DNA of 64,000 nt from Chryseobacterium sp. Leaf405 (GCF_001425355.1 NZ_LMQN01000015.1:295862-359861); one strand, 5' to 3'. Numbered from the stretch's first letter, positions 26,505-36,031 are shown. The notes: generated by a model from the sequence alone, not told the origin. Numbers and translations are program-made.

Positions 26505-27626
26505 ATGTCTGATATTAAGTTAAATACTATTCCGGAGGCTATTGAAGACCTTAAAAATGGTAAAATAATCATAGTAGTAGATGATGAAGACAGAGAAAAC
26601 GAAGGCGATTTTCTTTGTGCTGCAGAACTGACAACTCCTGAACTCATCAACTTCATGGCGGTTCACGGAAGAGGGTTGATCTGTATGCCGCTTCCTGAAA
26701 AAAGATGTGATGAATTGGGATTGGAAGTGATGGTAAGCAGAAGCAGCGATCCGAAAGAAACGGCCTTTACAGTTTCGGTTGACCTGTTGGGGAACGGAAC
26801 TTCTACAGGAATTTCTGCGGGAGACAGAGCAAAAACAATTTTAGCTTTGATGGATGAAAATTCTAAACCGACAGATTTCATGAGACCGGGTCATATTTTC
26901 CCTCTTCGTGCCAAGAAAGGTGGTGTTTTGAAAAGAGCAGGACATACGGAAGCTGCGATCGATCTTACTTGCCTGGCAGGTTTGAAAGAAGGTGGAGTAA
27001 TCTGTGAAATTATGAATGAAGACGGATCTATGTCTCGTTTGCCTGATTTGCAAGTTTTTGCCCAAAAGCATGATATGAAGATTGTTTCTATTGAGGATCT
27101 AATTCATTATCAGCTTAAAAAAGGAAATCTTATCGAAAGAATTGAAGAAAGAAAAGTGAAAACTGCTTACGGAGATTATGATTTCTGCGCTTTCAGAGAA
27201 ACTTCTAACGATCAGATTCACTTTGCTTTAACGAAAGGATCTTGGACAGTTGATGAGCCTGTCTTGGTAAGAGTACAGTCTTCTGATTCTTATTTTGATG
27301 TATTGACGAGATTGAATAACGGTGAGAAACCTTTATTGGAAAAAGTTACCAACATGGTAAATGAAGCAGGAAAAGGAGCCATAATTTTCATCAATAACGT
27401 TTCAAATTCTGAAAATACATTGAGAAAATTGCAGCAGTTCATCAATTATCAGGATGGGCAACAAAAACATCCTACAGCCACTTTCAACTACAGAGATTAT
27501 GGAATCGGAACACAGATTTTAAAGAATCTTGGAATTAATAAGTTTAAAGTAATCACTCAAAACCCAGATATCAAACCTCAGGTTGGAGGATATGATGTTG
27601 AAGTGACGGAGATGGTACAACTATAA
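26505..27626 (+). CDS. ribB: 3,4-dihydroxy-2-butanone-4-phosphate synthase with degenerate GTP cyclohydrolase II domain
   Basis: Riboflavin biosynthesis. The N-terminal RibB domain (about residues 1-205) is complete: [13 protein letters not shown] for metal and substrate binding, [21 protein letters not shown], and [38 protein letters not shown]. It converts ribulose 5-phosphate to the butanone precursor. The C-terminal part (about 210-373) aligns with GTP cyclohydrolase II, but the zinc motif RCDCG is absent ([10 protein letters not shown] at that place) and the RQEGRNIG block is replaced by [10 protein letters not shown]. The second domain is therefore probably inactive, and a separate RibA would be needed. 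Genome annotation would usually call it RibBA. Confidence 0.93.
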   Translation: MSDIKLNTIPEAIEDLKNGKIIIVVDDEDRENEGDFLCAAELTTPELINFMAVHGRGLICMPLPEKRCDELGLEVMVSRSSDPKETAFTVSVDLLGNGTSTGISAGDRAKTILALMDENSKPTDFMRPGHIFPLRAKKGGVLKRAGHTEAAIDLTCLAGLKEGGVICEIMNEDGSMSRLPDLQVFAQKHDMKIVSIEDLIHYQLKKGNLIERIEERKVKTAYGDYDFCAFRETSNDQIHFALTKGSWTVDEPVLVRVQSSDSYFDVLTRLNNGEKPLLEKVTNMVNEAGKGAIIFINNVSNSENTLRKLQQFINYQDGQQKHPTATFNYRDYGIGTQILKNLGINKFKVITQNPDIKPQVGGYDVEVTEMVQL

Positions 27627-27632
27627 AAATGT

Positions 27633-27720
27633 GAATGGTCAATTGTGAATAAACTTTGTTGTCAATTTTTTTGATGCGTTTTTAAATTTACTTGCGAAGC
27701 AAAATTGACAATTCACAATT
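27633..27720. repeat. nested palindromic intergenic repeat (AATTGTGAAT type)
   Basis: AATTGTGAAT at 27641-27650 and ATTCACAATT at 27711-27720 are exact inverted copies. Inside them GTCAATTTT at 27661-27669 pairs with AAAATTGAC at 27701-27709. The arm sequence is related to the element at 22017-22100. It follows ribBA and has no coding capacity. Confidence 0.65.
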
Positions 27721-27725
27721 CAAAT

Positions 27726-27758
27726 AAAAAATGGCTTGATACAAATCAAGCCATTTTT
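27726..27758. terminator. bidirectional terminator between ribBA and fmt
   Basis: AAAAATGGCTTGAT and ATCAAGCCATTTTT form a fourteen-pair stem with a short loop, A-rich before and T-rich after. The right arm includes the stop codon and last codons of fmt. Confidence 0.88.
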
Positions 27759-28693
27759 ATTTCATCGAAATTTCTGAAACCGTTCAGAAAATCTTTGACA
27801 TTCATTCTTTTTTTTCCTTCTAATTGTAATTCTGAAGGAAAATATTCTCCGTCCTGAGTATATATTTTAAATTCACTTTTAGAAATATCTAAACTTCCGA
27901 CAGCCTTTTCATGATTTGAAATTTCAAACCTTCCACCGAATATTTTTAATCCTTTTTCTTCTTCTCCGATTTTCAACGTTGTAAAAGCGGCTGGATAAGG
28001 AGACATTCCTAAAATAAACTGATGAACTTCTTTTGAAGTTTTAGTCCAATCGATTCTCGTATCTTCTTTAAAGATTTTAAAAGCATTTTTAGGATGTTCA
28101 ACTTCCGGCTGAGGTTTTTCAATGATTGAATTTTCTGCCAATCCATCCAAGGTTTTTACGACTAATTTTGAACCCATTTCCATTAATCTGTCGTGAAGAC
28201 TTCCTGCATTTTCATCTTCCAACACTGGAATTTCTTCCTGTAATAAAATATTTCCTTCGTCAATTTTTTCATTAATAAAGAAAGTCGTTGCGCCTGACTT
28301 TTCTTCACCATTAATCACCGCATAATTGATCGGAGCTGCTCCTCTGTAATCGGGAAGTAATGAAGCATGAAGATTGAAAGTTCCCATTTTAGGCATTTCA
28401 AACAAGACTTTAGGCATCATTCTGAAAGCGACAACTACAAAAACATCAGCATCTAATTTTCTCAATTCTTCCAGAAATTCAGGATTTCTCAATTTCTCAG
28501 GTTGAAAAACAGGAATGTTATTTTCTACGGCAAAAACTTTTACGGGAGACTGATTTATTTTTTGTCCGCGTCCGCTCGCTTTATCGGCAACCGTTACAAC
28601 GCCTACTACTTCATGATGAGATTGATGAATGGCTTCCAGCGAAGTTTTTGCAAACTCCGGAGTGCCTAAGAATACGACTTTCAATGATTTCAT
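27746..28693 (-). CDS. fmt: methionyl-tRNA formyltransferase
   Basis: Fmt formylates Met-tRNAfMet using 10-formyltetrahydrofolate for initiation of translation. The 315-residue protein begins MKSLKVVFLGTPEFAKTSLEA and carries the family motifs GTFNLHASLLPDYRGAAPINYAVINGE (with catalytic Asn/His/Asp positions) and TTFFINEKIDEGNILLQEEI. The C-terminal OB-like domain (about residues 205-310) is present. Minus-strand TATCTTTG at 28698-28705 ends four bases before the ATG, so the message may be nearly leaderless. recQ lies upstream on the same strand with a 73-bp gap. Confidence 0.96.
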   Translation of the reverse strand: MKSLKVVFLGTPEFAKTSLEAIHQSHHEVVGVVTVADKASGRGQKINQSPVKVFAVENNIPVFQPEKLRNPEFLEELRKLDADVFVVVAFRMMPKVLFEMPKMGTFNLHASLLPDYRGAAPINYAVINGEEKSGATTFFINEKIDEGNILLQEEIPVLEDENAGSLHDRLMEMGSKLVVKTLDGLAENSIIEKPQPEVEHPKNAFKIFKEDTRIDWTKTSKEVHQFILGMSPYPAAFTTLKIGEEEKGLKIFGGRFEISNHEKAVGSLDISKSEFKIYTQDGEYFPSELQLEGKKRMNVKDFLNGFRNFDEIKMA

Positions 28694-28766
28694 GATGCAA
28701 AGATAAGGTCTTTGATTTATAAGTTATAAATTATGAGTTATGAATTTTTTATTTATGATGATTACT

Positions 28767-30668
28767 TTATGCTAAAGAATAGGTTCTAAAGTTCAGCATT
28801 TTTACCTTTCCCGAATCTAGTAAGAAAATGAGATTTTCTAAAATATTTTCTTTGGAATGATAACTTAGCTGTATCGAAAGTTCTTCAATCGTTGACGGTT
28901 TTTTTGCCAATAAATTCAAAATCTGTGTAGAAATATTTTTTCCGAAAATAGATTGCTTATTTTTTTCGCAAACCGAACATTGTCCACAATTTTTAGCATT
29001 TTTTTCACCAAAATAAGCTAGAATTAATTTCATCTTACAATATTGATTATCTTCAATATAAAATTTCATTTCTTCCCATTTCTGGATTTTATTTTTCTGG
29101 ATGTGTTCAAAAAGTTTCCAATAGGCTGAATTGATGATTCTCTCGTCTCTTGGCTTTAAAAATTTTATGCTTGATAAAGCACCGTCAATGTATTCAACAT
29201 AATTTTTTTGTTGAAGTTCTTTTAATCTTTCTTTAATTAAGTGCAGACTTACCCCAATTTTATTGCTGACTTGCTGTTCACTGAACATCACTTTATGAGT
29301 AGTAATTCCAGAAATAGTACGAAGCATTAATTCTAAAAAATAAGCATCTTTCTGAGGAAGCTGATCGATTTCATCTGCCTGCATTAAAAGCTGCAATGAC
29401 GACAGGCTTTTATTTTCATTGAAATAAATAATTTCTTGATTATGAAGAAAGTTTAGAACATTTTTAATCTTAGCATTCGATAATTTTGTAAAATTCTGAA
29501 TCCCGTTTGAATTTAACTGAAAAACTTTTTCGGGTAGTTCATATTCTGCGACCTGAAAAATAGAATAGAGATAGTTAATAATTTTTAAAAACTCAACTTT
29601 ATTCGGAATCTGATTTTTCAAAATCTGATTGAAGTTGGAAATTTCCTGTTTATCCCAAAGTAAAAAAGCAAAACTTTCTTTTCCGTCCCTGCCGGATCTT
29701 CCGATTTCCTGATAATAATTTTCAATGGATGGAGCAGGTGAGTAGTGGATAACAAATCGTACATTATCTTTATCTATTCCCATTCCGAAGGCATTCGTAG
29801 AGATCAAAACATTTGAATCACTGTTGTTCCAAATGTTCTGGCGAGTATTTTTTTCTTTAGTGGTTAAGCCCGCATGGAAAAAATCAACATTCTTTAATTT
29901 ATTTTTCTGTAAAAATTCTGAAAGTAATTCGGCTTCTTTTCTTGTTCTTACATAAATAATCCCGGACTCATTGGTAAACTTCAGAATATCAAAAACTCTT
30001 TGAAATTTATCTGAAATTTCTTCTGTTAAAATCCGGATATTATCTCTTTTGAAACTTCTCTGGAAAATGTTGGGATTTTTTAATTCGAGTTTCACTTTAA
30101 TTTCATCCAGAACTTTTGGAGTTGCCGTCGCCGTTAAAGCCAAACATGGGATTTTAGGATGATTATGTCTGAAATTTTTTATATTCTGATAGCTTGGACG
30201 GAAATCCTGTCCCCATTCTGATATACAATGTGCTTCATCTACAGCAATGAATGATAATTGAATCTCTTCAATATTTTGGAGAAACTGTTTGTTAGTCAAT
30301 CTTTCGGGCGAGATATAAAGCATTTTTGTCAGACCTTCTTTACACCGATTGTAAATAGTCTCCGCATCATATTCATCCAGTTCGGAAGATAAATATTCTG
30401 CTTCGATTCCTTTTGATTTTAATTGATTAACCTGGTCTTTCATCAAAGCTAAAAGCGGCGAAATGACGAGACAAGTTCCCTCTTTCAATAAAGCGGGGAG
30501 CTGATAACATAAAGATTTTCCTGCACCAGTTGGTAATAATACCAAAGTGTCTTTTTCATTAATAACGGAATCGATAATAGTTTCCTGAGAATCACGAAAA
30601 CTGTCGTAACCCCAAAAATGTTTTAAGGTTTTAAATTTTAACTCCTGAAAATCCTGCTGTGAAATCAT
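28767..30668 (-). CDS. recQ: ATP-dependent DNA helicase RecQ
   Basis: This 633-residue superfamily 2 helicase acts in recombination and repair. Motifs are: motif 0 FRDSQETIID; Walker A LPTGAGKSLCYQLPAL; ISPLLALMKDQV; DEAH box VDEAHCISEWGQDFRPSY; LTATATPKV; and motif VI YYQEIGRSGRDGK. The RecQ-C-terminal zinc site is seen as YCKMKLILAYFGE followed by CGQCSVCEK. The C-terminal HRDC domain of E. coli RecQ appears to be missing; the tail ends in a short winged-helix-like segment. Flavobacteria commonly carry such HRDC-less RecQ forms. Confidence 0.94.
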   Translation of the reverse strand: MISQQDFQELKFKTLKHFWGYDSFRDSQETIIDSVINEKDTLVLLPTGAGKSLCYQLPALLKEGTCLVISPLLALMKDQVNQLKSKGIEAEYLSSELDEYDAETIYNRCKEGLTKMLYISPERLTNKQFLQNIEEIQLSFIAVDEAHCISEWGQDFRPSYQNIKNFRHNHPKIPCLALTATATPKVLDEIKVKLELKNPNIFQRSFKRDNIRILTEEISDKFQRVFDILKFTNESGIIYVRTRKEAELLSEFLQKNKLKNVDFFHAGLTTKEKNTRQNIWNNSDSNVLISTNAFGMGIDKDNVRFVIHYSPAPSIENYYQEIGRSGRDGKESFAFLLWDKQEISNFNQILKNQIPNKVEFLKIINYLYSIFQVAEYELPEKVFQLNSNGIQNFTKLSNAKIKNVLNFLHNQEIIYFNENKSLSSLQLLMQADEIDQLPQKDAYFLELMLRTISGITTHKVMFSEQQVSNKIGVSLHLIKERLKELQQKNYVEYIDGALSSIKFLKPRDERIINSAYWKLFEHIQKNKIQKWEEMKFYIEDNQYCKMKLILAYFGEKNAKNCGQCSVCEKNKQSIFGKNISTQILNLLAKKPSTIEELSIQLSYHSKENILENLIFLLDSGKVKMLNFRTYSLA

Positions 30669-30695
30669 AGGGTAAAAGTATTATATTATGACAAA

Positions 30696-30720
30696 AAAAG
30701 CCACGCAGTGCGTGACTTTT
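30696..30720 (-). terminator. terminator of the OmpA-family gene pair
   Basis: AAAAGCCACGCA and TGCGTGACTTTT form a stem with one mismatch and practically no loop, followed on the minus strand by seven T. It is about 23 bases past the OmpA stop. Confidence 0.78.
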
Positions 30721-30742
30721 AATATAATTTACTAATAAGTTA

Positions 30743-32209
30743 TTATTTAGCTTCGAAGTAAACTCTTCTGTTTGCTCTGTTTTTCCATTCAGGACATTTA
30801 GTAGCAGGGTCACACTCAGGATATTTAAGGTCTTTTTCACCTCTACCGATTGCGTTTAGTTTACCAGACTGAACACCGTTTTGAATCAAATAATCCTTAA
30901 CGTTGTTTGCTCTTCTTTCCGAAAGCTTTTGGTTATAAGCATCAGAAGCTCTTGTATCTGTAGCTCCGATTACGCTATATGTCCCGCTTGATGAGTTAAT
31001 ATAATTAACAGCATTATTCAAAACAGGCGTGTTAGAAGGTAAGATTCTGTCAGAATTTAAATCAAATTCAATTCCGCTTAATGTTCTCTCTTCCTCGATG
31101 ATAGGTCCGTTTCCTTTAGTTGGAGTCGGAGTAGTAGGACAACCTTGGTTTTCTACAGGTCCGGGAACAGTTACACATTTATCATAAAGATCAATCACAC
31201 CGTCAAGATCAGTATCAAGAGCAACACCGGCACCGTCAACTCTTGCACCTGCAGGAGTATCAAGCTGTCTGTCCCAATCATCACAAACCCCGTCGTTATC
31301 AAGATCTCCTTTTTTACAAACTTCAATATCCTGGTTTTTGTTAGCCAAAACATCTAATTTGTAATAGATTTCCTGCAATGGGTCATGCCACATTAAGTGA
31401 GATTCGTGTTTCCCTAATTTTAAAGAAACCCCTAATGTTGCGTTGAACATATTATCAGAAACCTGCTCTTCACGTTTGTTGATATCGCTGTATTTTTGAC
31501 CACCTCCATCGAATTCATCGTCACCTGTAACAATGTACATTAATCTACCTTCGATGTCAATTCTTCTGTTAACTTTAAATTTAACACCGGCACCAGCCTG
31601 AGCAAACATAGAACCTAACTGAAAAGGCTTAATTTCAGTTACCATTTTTTGTCCTAAGTTATCTTTTTGGTAGGCTCTGTATGCGATTGTACCAACACCA
31701 GCATATCCGTGTAATGCCCATCTGTAAGGAGAATGATTGTCAACTCTTCTTAATAAATTTGAGAAGTTGATATCTCCAATTAATGAAATTGCATCATATT
31801 GAGTTCTGGCTCCTACTTGTTGGTATTTGGAAGAGTTAGCAGGGGCATCATTTTTAGTATTGAACCATCCCTGTCTTGTCTCTCCTCTGTCATACTGTAA
31901 GTTAATACCAAAAGCATGGGTAATTGCTTTATCGATACTGATATATGCGGAATAACCGAAAAGGTTTTTACCGTTACCGTTTTTTATAGATGTTAAATCT
32001 GCAGACTGAATCAACGGTACACCGGCACCAATTGAAACTGCCCAGTCATTAAATCTTTTAGACTTGTTGGTAAATGGGGAAACGTTCGCAGAGCCAGATG
32101 AGAAAGTATTAGGATACTCTCCATTTGAAACTACTGCAATAGAGTCTTGTGCAAAGGCAACCGTAGGAACAGTAAGTGCTAATGCAACAATTGCTAAACT
32201 TAATTTCAT
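30743..32209 (-). CDS. OmpA-family outer-membrane protein with thrombospondin type 3 repeats, copy 2
   Basis: This 488-residue envelope protein has a signal peptide ending VAFAQ and a beta-barrel with aromatic girdle (about residues 30-270). A calcium-binding thrombospondin-type-3 segment follows (DLDNDGVCDDWDRQLDTPAG, then DTDLDGVIDLYDKCVTVPGP). The C-terminal OmpA peptidoglycan-binding domain has GIEFDLNSDRILPSN, LSERRANNVKDYLIQNGV and AIGRGEKDLKYPECDPATKCPEWKNRANRRVYFEAK. It is 29 bp downstream of a paralogue of the same architecture. Its job is to tether the outer membrane to the cell wall. Confidence 0.93.
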   Translation of the reverse strand: MKLSLAIVALALTVPTVAFAQDSIAVVSNGEYPNTFSSGSANVSPFTNKSKRFNDWAVSIGAGVPLIQSADLTSIKNGNGKNLFGYSAYISIDKAITHAFGINLQYDRGETRQGWFNTKNDAPANSSKYQQVGARTQYDAISLIGDINFSNLLRRVDNHSPYRWALHGYAGVGTIAYRAYQKDNLGQKMVTEIKPFQLGSMFAQAGAGVKFKVNRRIDIEGRLMYIVTGDDEFDGGGQKYSDINKREEQVSDNMFNATLGVSLKLGKHESHLMWHDPLQEIYYKLDVLANKNQDIEVCKKGDLDNDGVCDDWDRQLDTPAGARVDGAGVALDTDLDGVIDLYDKCVTVPGPVENQGCPTTPTPTKGNGPIIEEERTLSGIEFDLNSDRILPSNTPVLNNAVNYINSSSGTYSVIGATDTRASDAYNQKLSERRANNVKDYLIQNGVQSGKLNAIGRGEKDLKYPECDPATKCPEWKNRANRRVYFEAK

Positions 32210-32238
32210 AGTGTATTTTTTATTTTGTTAATTAATGA

Positions 32239-33741
32239 TTATTTCGCTTGAAAGTATACTCTTCTATTTGCCTCATTTTTCCATTCAGGGCATTTAGTTG
32301 CCGGATCACATTCCGGATACTTCAAATCTGTTTTGCCTCTTCCTTCAGCAGTAAGCATTCCTGAAGAAACGCCTTTTTCGGTAAGATATTTTACTACAGC
32401 GTTTGCTCTTTTTTGACTTAACGTCTGGTTTAATGCCGCTGAACCTCTTGAGTCAGTAGCACCAACTACCAAGAATTTATCATCAGCATTTAAGCCTTTG
32501 ATAACATCTGCAGCATGGTTAAGTTTTTCGAAAGACTGAGGTCTTATTTTATCACTGTTAAGTTCAAATTCAATACCTTCAAAATCTTTGTTCACTTCAT
32601 CTACTCCACCAATAACAACTGGTTTTGGTGCTACAGTAGTTGGACAGCCGTTATTTTCAACCGGTCCTGGAACAGTAACACATTTATCGTAAAGATCGAT
32701 TACACCATCAAGATCAATATCAAGAGCAACACCGGCACCGTCAACTCTCGCTCCCGCAGGAGTATCAAGCTGTCTGTCCCAATCATCACAAACACCGTCA
32801 TTATCAAGATCTCCTTTTTCGCAAACAACAAGATCTACATCTTTATTCTCTAAAACATTAACTCTGTAGTAAGCTTCCTGTAAAGGATCATGCCAAGCTA
32901 AGTGAGAAAGATGTTTCCCTAATTTGATAGATAGACCTAAGTTAACCGTCAATGCGTTATCCGATCTTTTTTTATCGATCATGTTGTACTTGGAAACTTG
33001 TGAAGTCGGGTCGTAATCTGCAGGACCTGCATTTCCTCCGCCATCAAATTCATCATCACCACTGATGATGTACATTGCTCGTAATTCCAAATCAATAAGT
33101 CTGGAAACCTTATATTTCAGACCTGTACCAAATTGATAATAAATAGAATTAATGTCTAATTTCTGATTGATAAATAAAGGAACTCTTGCCGGAGAATTAC
33201 TCCATCTGAATTCATTATTATCATGTAAAGAAGTATTGAAATTCATTAAACCAACACCTCCATAACCGTGCAATGCCCATCTGTAGGGAGAATGATTATC
33301 TACTCTTCTCATAAGATTTGAGAAGTTGATATCTCCTAATAAAGCAATTTGATTATATTTGGTAGTAGCTTCCGCGACACCTGCGGCAATACCGGCAGCT
33401 CCTTCAAGCTGACCTTTCTGCTTTGTCTCACCTCTCTGGTAAATAAGGCTGATTCCGAAAGTGTGATTGATCTGTTTGTCGAGACTTACATACGAATTAT
33501 ACCCCCAGTTGACCTTTTTATCATAAATTGATTTAAGATCTGAGTGTACCATAAGCGTAGTACCACCACCGATTGAGACCGACCAGTCATTGAATCTTCT
33601 CGCCTTGTTGTCGAAAGGTTGAACATTAGCAGAACCTGAGGAAAATGTATTGGGGTACTTACTATTTGAAGTAACAGCTATACTATCCTGTGCATAAGCA
33701 GCAATAGGCAAAGTAGCCAATAATAATAAACCTAATTTCAT
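32239..33741 (-). CDS. OmpA-family outer-membrane protein with thrombospondin type 3 repeats, copy 1
   Basis: This 500-residue paralogue of the following gene has the same layout: signal peptide ending AYAQ, shared N-terminal SGSANVQPFDNKARRFNDWSVSIGGG, barrel, thrombospondin-3 calcium loops (DLDNDGVCDDWDRQLDTPAG), and OmpA domain (FELNSDKIRPQSFEKL, LSQKRANAVVKYL, AEGRGKTDLKYPECD). The DNA of the calcium-loop segment is nearly the same as in the neighbouring gene. The pair looks like a tandem duplication and is likely one transcript. Confidence 0.93.
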   Translation of the reverse strand: MKLGLLLLATLPIAAYAQDSIAVTSNSKYPNTFSSGSANVQPFDNKARRFNDWSVSIGGGTTLMVHSDLKSIYDKKVNWGYNSYVSLDKQINHTFGISLIYQRGETKQKGQLEGAAGIAAGVAEATTKYNQIALLGDINFSNLMRRVDNHSPYRWALHGYGGVGLMNFNTSLHDNNEFRWSNSPARVPLFINQKLDINSIYYQFGTGLKYKVSRLIDLELRAMYIISGDDEFDGGGNAGPADYDPTSQVSKYNMIDKKRSDNALTVNLGLSIKLGKHLSHLAWHDPLQEAYYRVNVLENKDVDLVVCEKGDLDNDGVCDDWDRQLDTPAGARVDGAGVALDIDLDGVIDLYDKCVTVPGPVENNGCPTTVAPKPVVIGGVDEVNKDFEGIEFELNSDKIRPQSFEKLNHAADVIKGLNADDKFLVVGATDSRGSAALNQTLSQKRANAVVKYLTEKGVSSGMLTAEGRGKTDLKYPECDPATKCPEWKNEANRRVYFQAK

Positions 33742-33764
33742 ACAATATGTTTTATGTTTTATTT

Positions 33765-34181
33765 TCAGATAAAATCTTTTAATAATATTTTTGAAAATTC
33801 TCTGTCAAAAAGATGTTTTTTATGAGGGATTTCCAATCTTTCTGATACAAATTTTAATTCATTATACTTCACGATATCAATGTCTATAACCCTATCTGCA
33901 TAGCCTCTCATAACTTTTGAATCGGTCGTTCTTCCCATTTCAATTTCAATACTTTTAACATAATCAAGTAGTTGAATTGGCGAAAGATGTGTAAATATTA
34001 TCGTTGCAATATTACAAAAAATATTGGAACTAACAAATTCTACGGGCTCGGATGTCAAAAATTCACTTATTTGTAATATCTCATTCCCTCCGTTTCTGAT
34101 TTTCTCCAGAGCGGTTTCTAAATTTTTTTTTTGATCTCCAAGATTACTTCCGAGTAACAAAACTACCTTTTGTTGCGACAT
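33765..34181 (-). CDS. folK: 2-amino-4-hydroxy-6-hydroxymethyldihydropteridine diphosphokinase
   Basis: FolK transfers pyrophosphate from ATP to the pterin in folate biosynthesis. The start is the ATG at 34181, giving M-S-Q-Q-K-V-V-L-L-L-GSNLGD. A longer upstream frame is rejected because GSNLGD must lie within about ten residues of the start. The later motif ADRVIDIDIVKYNEL corresponds to the family block RxIDIDLL, and IPHKKHLFDREF corresponds to the PHP-R-FVL block. At 138 residues it is slightly short for the family. It is divergent from sppA with only 19 bases between start codons, so promoters must overlap the coding regions. Confidence 0.92.
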   Translation of the reverse strand: MSQQKVVLLLGSNLGDQKKNLETALEKIRNGGNEILQISEFLTSEPVEFVSSNIFCNIATIIFTHLSPIQLLDYVKSIEIEMGRTTDSKVMRGYADRVIDIDIVKYNELKFVSERLEIPHKKHLFDREFSKILLKDFI

Positions 34182-34200
34182 ATTGTGAAATGATTGTTTT

Positions 34201-35955
34201 ATGAAAGGTTTTTTTAAAAATGTATTGGCAAATATAGTGGCTATCGTCATATTATGTGTCGTGTTTTTCTTCTTTTTCATCATCATGTTGGTGTTTAGTG
34301 CGATGGGAAGTGATAAATCTGTTGTTATAAAGAAGAATTCTATATTAACAATAAATTTAAAAACTAATATTATAGATAGCCCTACTGAAGAAAAAAATGA
34401 TATTTTCAGTTTTAATACTCAGACCAAAAGTATTTTGATTTATGATGCGATTGAAGCAATTTATAAAGCAAAAACTGATGATAATATAAAAGGAATTAGT
34501 ATTGAGGCAGATCAGCTGAACGCAGGAATTACACAAATCGATGATCTTAGAAATGCTATTGAGGATTTTAAGAAAAGCGGAAAATTTGTTTATGCATACG
34601 GAAACGGAGTATCTCAGTCTGCTTATTATTTAGGATCTTTGGCAGATAAATATTATCTGAATCCGTCTGGAATGATAGAATTAAAAGGTCTTGCCACTGA
34701 AGTTACTTTTTTCAAAGATTTTGCAGATAAATACGGAATCGGAATTGAAGTAATTCGTCATGGGAAGTTTAAGTCTGCTGTTGAGCCCTTTTTAAGAAAT
34801 GATATTTCTCCTGAAAACAGAGAGCAGTTAAGCACGCTTTTAAATGATATCTGGAAAAATACATCGACAAGGATTGCTGCTTCCAGAAAAATGGATACGG
34901 CTCAGTTTAGAACGGTTGTTGATAGTTTATATGGGATGATTCCTGATTTAGGATTGAAATATAATCTGGCGGATAAATTAATTCAGAAAACTGAATATGA
35001 TCAGTTGATGAGAACTAAACTGAATTTAAAAGAAAAAGAAAAGCTGAATAAAGTTTCTTTAGGAAAATACATTGCTTCTTATTCTGATGATGAAAATTCT
35101 GGAGATAAAGTTGCAGTTTTGTATGCTTCGGGATCAATTAATGGGGGAGATAATTATAACGATATTCATTCTGAAAGTTATATTAAATACATCAAAGATC
35201 TTCAGGAGAACGATAAAGTGAAAGCCGTTGTTTTCAGGATTAATTCTCCGGGAGGAAGTGCCAATGCATCCGACGAGATTTTGTTTGAACTTCAGCAATT
35301 GAAAAAGAAAAAGCCGTTAATTGTTTCTTTTGGTGATTATGCCGCATCAGGTGGATATTACATTGCGATGGCAGCGGATAAAATTTATTCTGAACCAAAT
35401 ACGCTTACCGGATCTATCGGTGTTTTTGGGGTAATTCCTTATTTTAAAGATCTTGCCAATAAAAATGGAGTTCGTTCAGATATTGTGGCGACTAATGCTA
35501 ATTCTCAATATTATTCGTCATTAAATGGAGTTACGCCATACGGGGTAAGTTTAATTACAAAAAGTGTAGAAGGAACTTATAAAAGATTTGTTCATTTTGT
35601 GACGCAGAACAGGAAGAAGACTTTCGAACAGATTGATAATATCGGCGGTGGAAGAGTGTGGAGCGGAACAAGAGCTAAAGAAATCGGTTTGGTGGATGAA
35701 TTGGGAACGTTAAACGATGCTGTGAAATTTGCTGCTCAGAAAGCAGGCCTGAAATCTTATGACGTTTCAACATACCCTAAAGCAATGTCGCCTTTTGAAC
35801 AGATATTTAAAGATTTAAACGAAGACGAAATTTCGGCGAGAGTGATTAAAAATAAAATTGGTAAATCAAACTACGAAATATTACAGCAGATCACAGATCA
35901 GAAATTAAAATCTGAAGTGAAAATGGAAATGCTGTATCAGATCAAAATAGACTAA
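34201..35955 (+). CDS. sppA: signal peptide peptidase SppA, 67-kDa type
   Basis: This 584-residue membrane-anchored serine protease degrades leftover signal peptides. It has an N-terminal membrane helix (ANIVAIVILCVVFFFFFIIML) and two tandem S49 domains. The catalytic lysine is in the first domain in VIRHGKFKSAVEPF, and the nucleophile serine is in the second in SFGDYAASGGYYIAMAADKI. Both match the E. coli SppA Lys/Ser dyad. RINSPGGSANASDEI is a further S49 block. It is divergent from folK. Confidence 0.95.
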   Translation: MKGFFKNVLANIVAIVILCVVFFFFFIIMLVFSAMGSDKSVVIKKNSILTINLKTNIIDSPTEEKNDIFSFNTQTKSILIYDAIEAIYKAKTDDNIKGISIEADQLNAGITQIDDLRNAIEDFKKSGKFVYAYGNGVSQSAYYLGSLADKYYLNPSGMIELKGLATEVTFFKDFADKYGIGIEVIRHGKFKSAVEPFLRNDISPENREQLSTLLNDIWKNTSTRIAASRKMDTAQFRTVVDSLYGMIPDLGLKYNLADKLIQKTEYDQLMRTKLNLKEKEKLNKVSLGKYIASYSDDENSGDKVAVLYASGSINGGDNYNDIHSESYIKYIKDLQENDKVKAVVFRINSPGGSANASDEILFELQQLKKKKPLIVSFGDYAASGGYYIAMAADKIYSEPNTLTGSIGVFGVIPYFKDLANKNGVRSDIVATNANSQYYSSLNGVTPYGVSLITKSVEGTYKRFVHFVTQNRKKTFEQIDNIGGGRVWSGTRAKEIGLVDELGTLNDAVKFAAQKAGLKSYDVSTYPKAMSPFEQIFKDLNEDEISARVIKNKIGKSNYEILQQITDQKLKSEVKMEMLYQIKID

Positions 35956-35976
35956 TAAAATTATATTGTTTCATAA

Positions 35977-36011
35977 AAAATGCGGCATCTGAATTTCAGA
36001 TGCCGCATTTT
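35977..36011. terminator. bidirectional terminator between sppA and the GlsB-like gene
   Basis: AAAATGCGGCATCTGA and TCAGATGCCGCATTTT form a sixteen-pair stem with a three-base loop, with A and T tracts on the two sides. Both converging genes can use it. Confidence 0.92.
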
Positions 36012-36031
36012 ATTTTTTAATAAGATTGATG

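Noticed and set aside
34182..34286. N-terminal extension of folK that would overlap sppA
   Set aside because: The GSNLGD motif must lie near the start, and the extension is the antisense of the sppA membrane helix.
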